A stretch of 6,199 bases of DNA from a bacterium UBP17_UBA6191. GTDB taxonomy: Bacteria; Muiribacteriota; UBA6191. A program made the position numbers and the translations under genes. This document shows positions 6,021-6,199 of the stretch, piece by piece; position 1 is the stretch's first letter; each line of letters begins with the position of its first letter. Under the pieces are notes generated by a model that saw nothing but the letters and a program-made list of their open reading frames with translations, was not told where the DNA came from and ran no database searches. The stretch covers positions 1-6,199 of the forward strand of contig DITF01000092.1 of the NCBI GenBank assembly GCA_002422125.1, read 5' to 3'.

Positions 6021-6145
6021 GGGCAACCTTTTTAGTTCAGTCGTGATGGCTAGAAAAATCCCCCACTAAATACTCCAATTATAGCCTTGGTTGCCAAATA
6101 TCTATAATCTTGACCAAAAATGATCCAATTGCCGAGTTTCCCAGT

Positions 6146-6173
6146 TTTTTGTGCTTCTGAAGAAGCACAAAAA
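6146..6173. repeat. Perfect 12-bp inverted repeat with a 4-base loop
   Basis: TTTTTGTGCTTC (6146-6157) and GAAGCACAAAAA (6162-6173) are exact reverse complements around TGAA. In both directions the T residues come first and the A residues last, so the hairpin is not followed by a U-tract on either strand. It is therefore not a standard intrinsic terminator. It could be an operator or an RNA hairpin in the leader of the next gene. Confidence 0.65.
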
Positions 6174-6199
6174 CCCCGTGATAAAATTAATCCATGCAA

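Larger units (their letters stand above)
5676..6199. other. Gene-free tail with a decayed coding remnant and short repeats
   Basis: No intact gene is visible in these 524 bases on either strand. The region contains a frameshifted minus-strand coding remnant, four copies of GGTTGCC, a repeated ATCTGTCA motif that can form a hairpin before T residues, and a perfect inverted repeat near the 3' edge. A TATAAT occurs at 6103-6108 but no good -35 element stands at the right distance, so no promoter is called. The next gene presumably begins past the window. Confidence 0.6.

Noticed and set aside
6008..6036. TTGACA at 6008-6013 as a -35 promoter element
   Set aside because: No acceptable -10 sequence lies about 17 bases downstream, and the motif is better explained as the 3' arm of the ATCTGTCA hairpin.
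6103..6108. TATAAT as a -10 promoter element
   Set aside because: There is no recognisable -35 at the correct distance and no gene start is visible in the window to support it.
6146..6173. Inverted repeat as a rho-independent terminator
   Set aside because: T residues precede and A residues follow the stem on both strands, so no U-tract follows the hairpin in either direction.
1..6199. CRISPR array, tRNA or rRNA
   Set aside because: I saw no regularly spaced repeats of CRISPR size, no recognisable tRNA arms and no rRNA sequence.

Overview
The window is a gene-dense, mid-GC bacterial segment. All genes are on the + strand and overlap head to tail. Nothing fixes the species. The gene families (a BcbE-like sugar nucleotidyltransferase, a Dpm1-like glycosyltransferase) and the overlapping layout suggest a surface-glycan (capsule, O-antigen or exopolysaccharide) locus, probably of a Gram-negative bacterium. 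That assignment is inferred from the families only.

Layout: (1) 2-139, the C-terminal 45 codons of an unrecognised upstream gene. (2) 139-1728, a 529-residue protein made of two tandem nucleotidyltransferase domains. (3) 1697-2404, a 235-residue soluble family-2 glycosyltransferase. (4) 2401-3252, a shortened carbamoyl-phosphate synthetase (CPSase) small-subunit-like glutamine amidotransferase with an intact Cys-His-Glu triad. (5) 3249-5675, an 808-residue CPSase large-subunit-like double ATP-grasp protein. It lacks the C-terminal allosteric (MGS-like) domain, and most of the oligomerisation domain between the two halves. (6) 5676-6199, 524 bases without an intact gene. This tail holds a frameshifted minus-strand coding remnant, a recurrent GGTTGCC motif, a hairpin followed by T residues that could end the operon, and a perfect 12-bp inverted repeat.

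The four junctions overlap by 1, 32, 4 and 4 nt, so the genes look like one translationally coupled operon whose promoter lies upstream of the window. The simplest reading is that the nucleotidyltransferase makes an activated sugar or other CDP/UDP-type donor, the glycosyltransferase transfers a residue, and the CPSase-like pair makes carbamoyl phosphate, or a related activated one-carbon/nitrogen product, for decorating the glycan.

The most interesting feature is this CPSase-like pair. It has been stripped of its regulatory and oligomerisation parts, has altered nucleotide-binding motifs, and is placed with glycan genes rather than pyrimidine or arginine genes. It could be a dedicated, unregulated carbamoyl-phosphate source for O-carbamoylation. 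It could also be a repurposed enzyme with a new product. The sequence alone does not decide between these.
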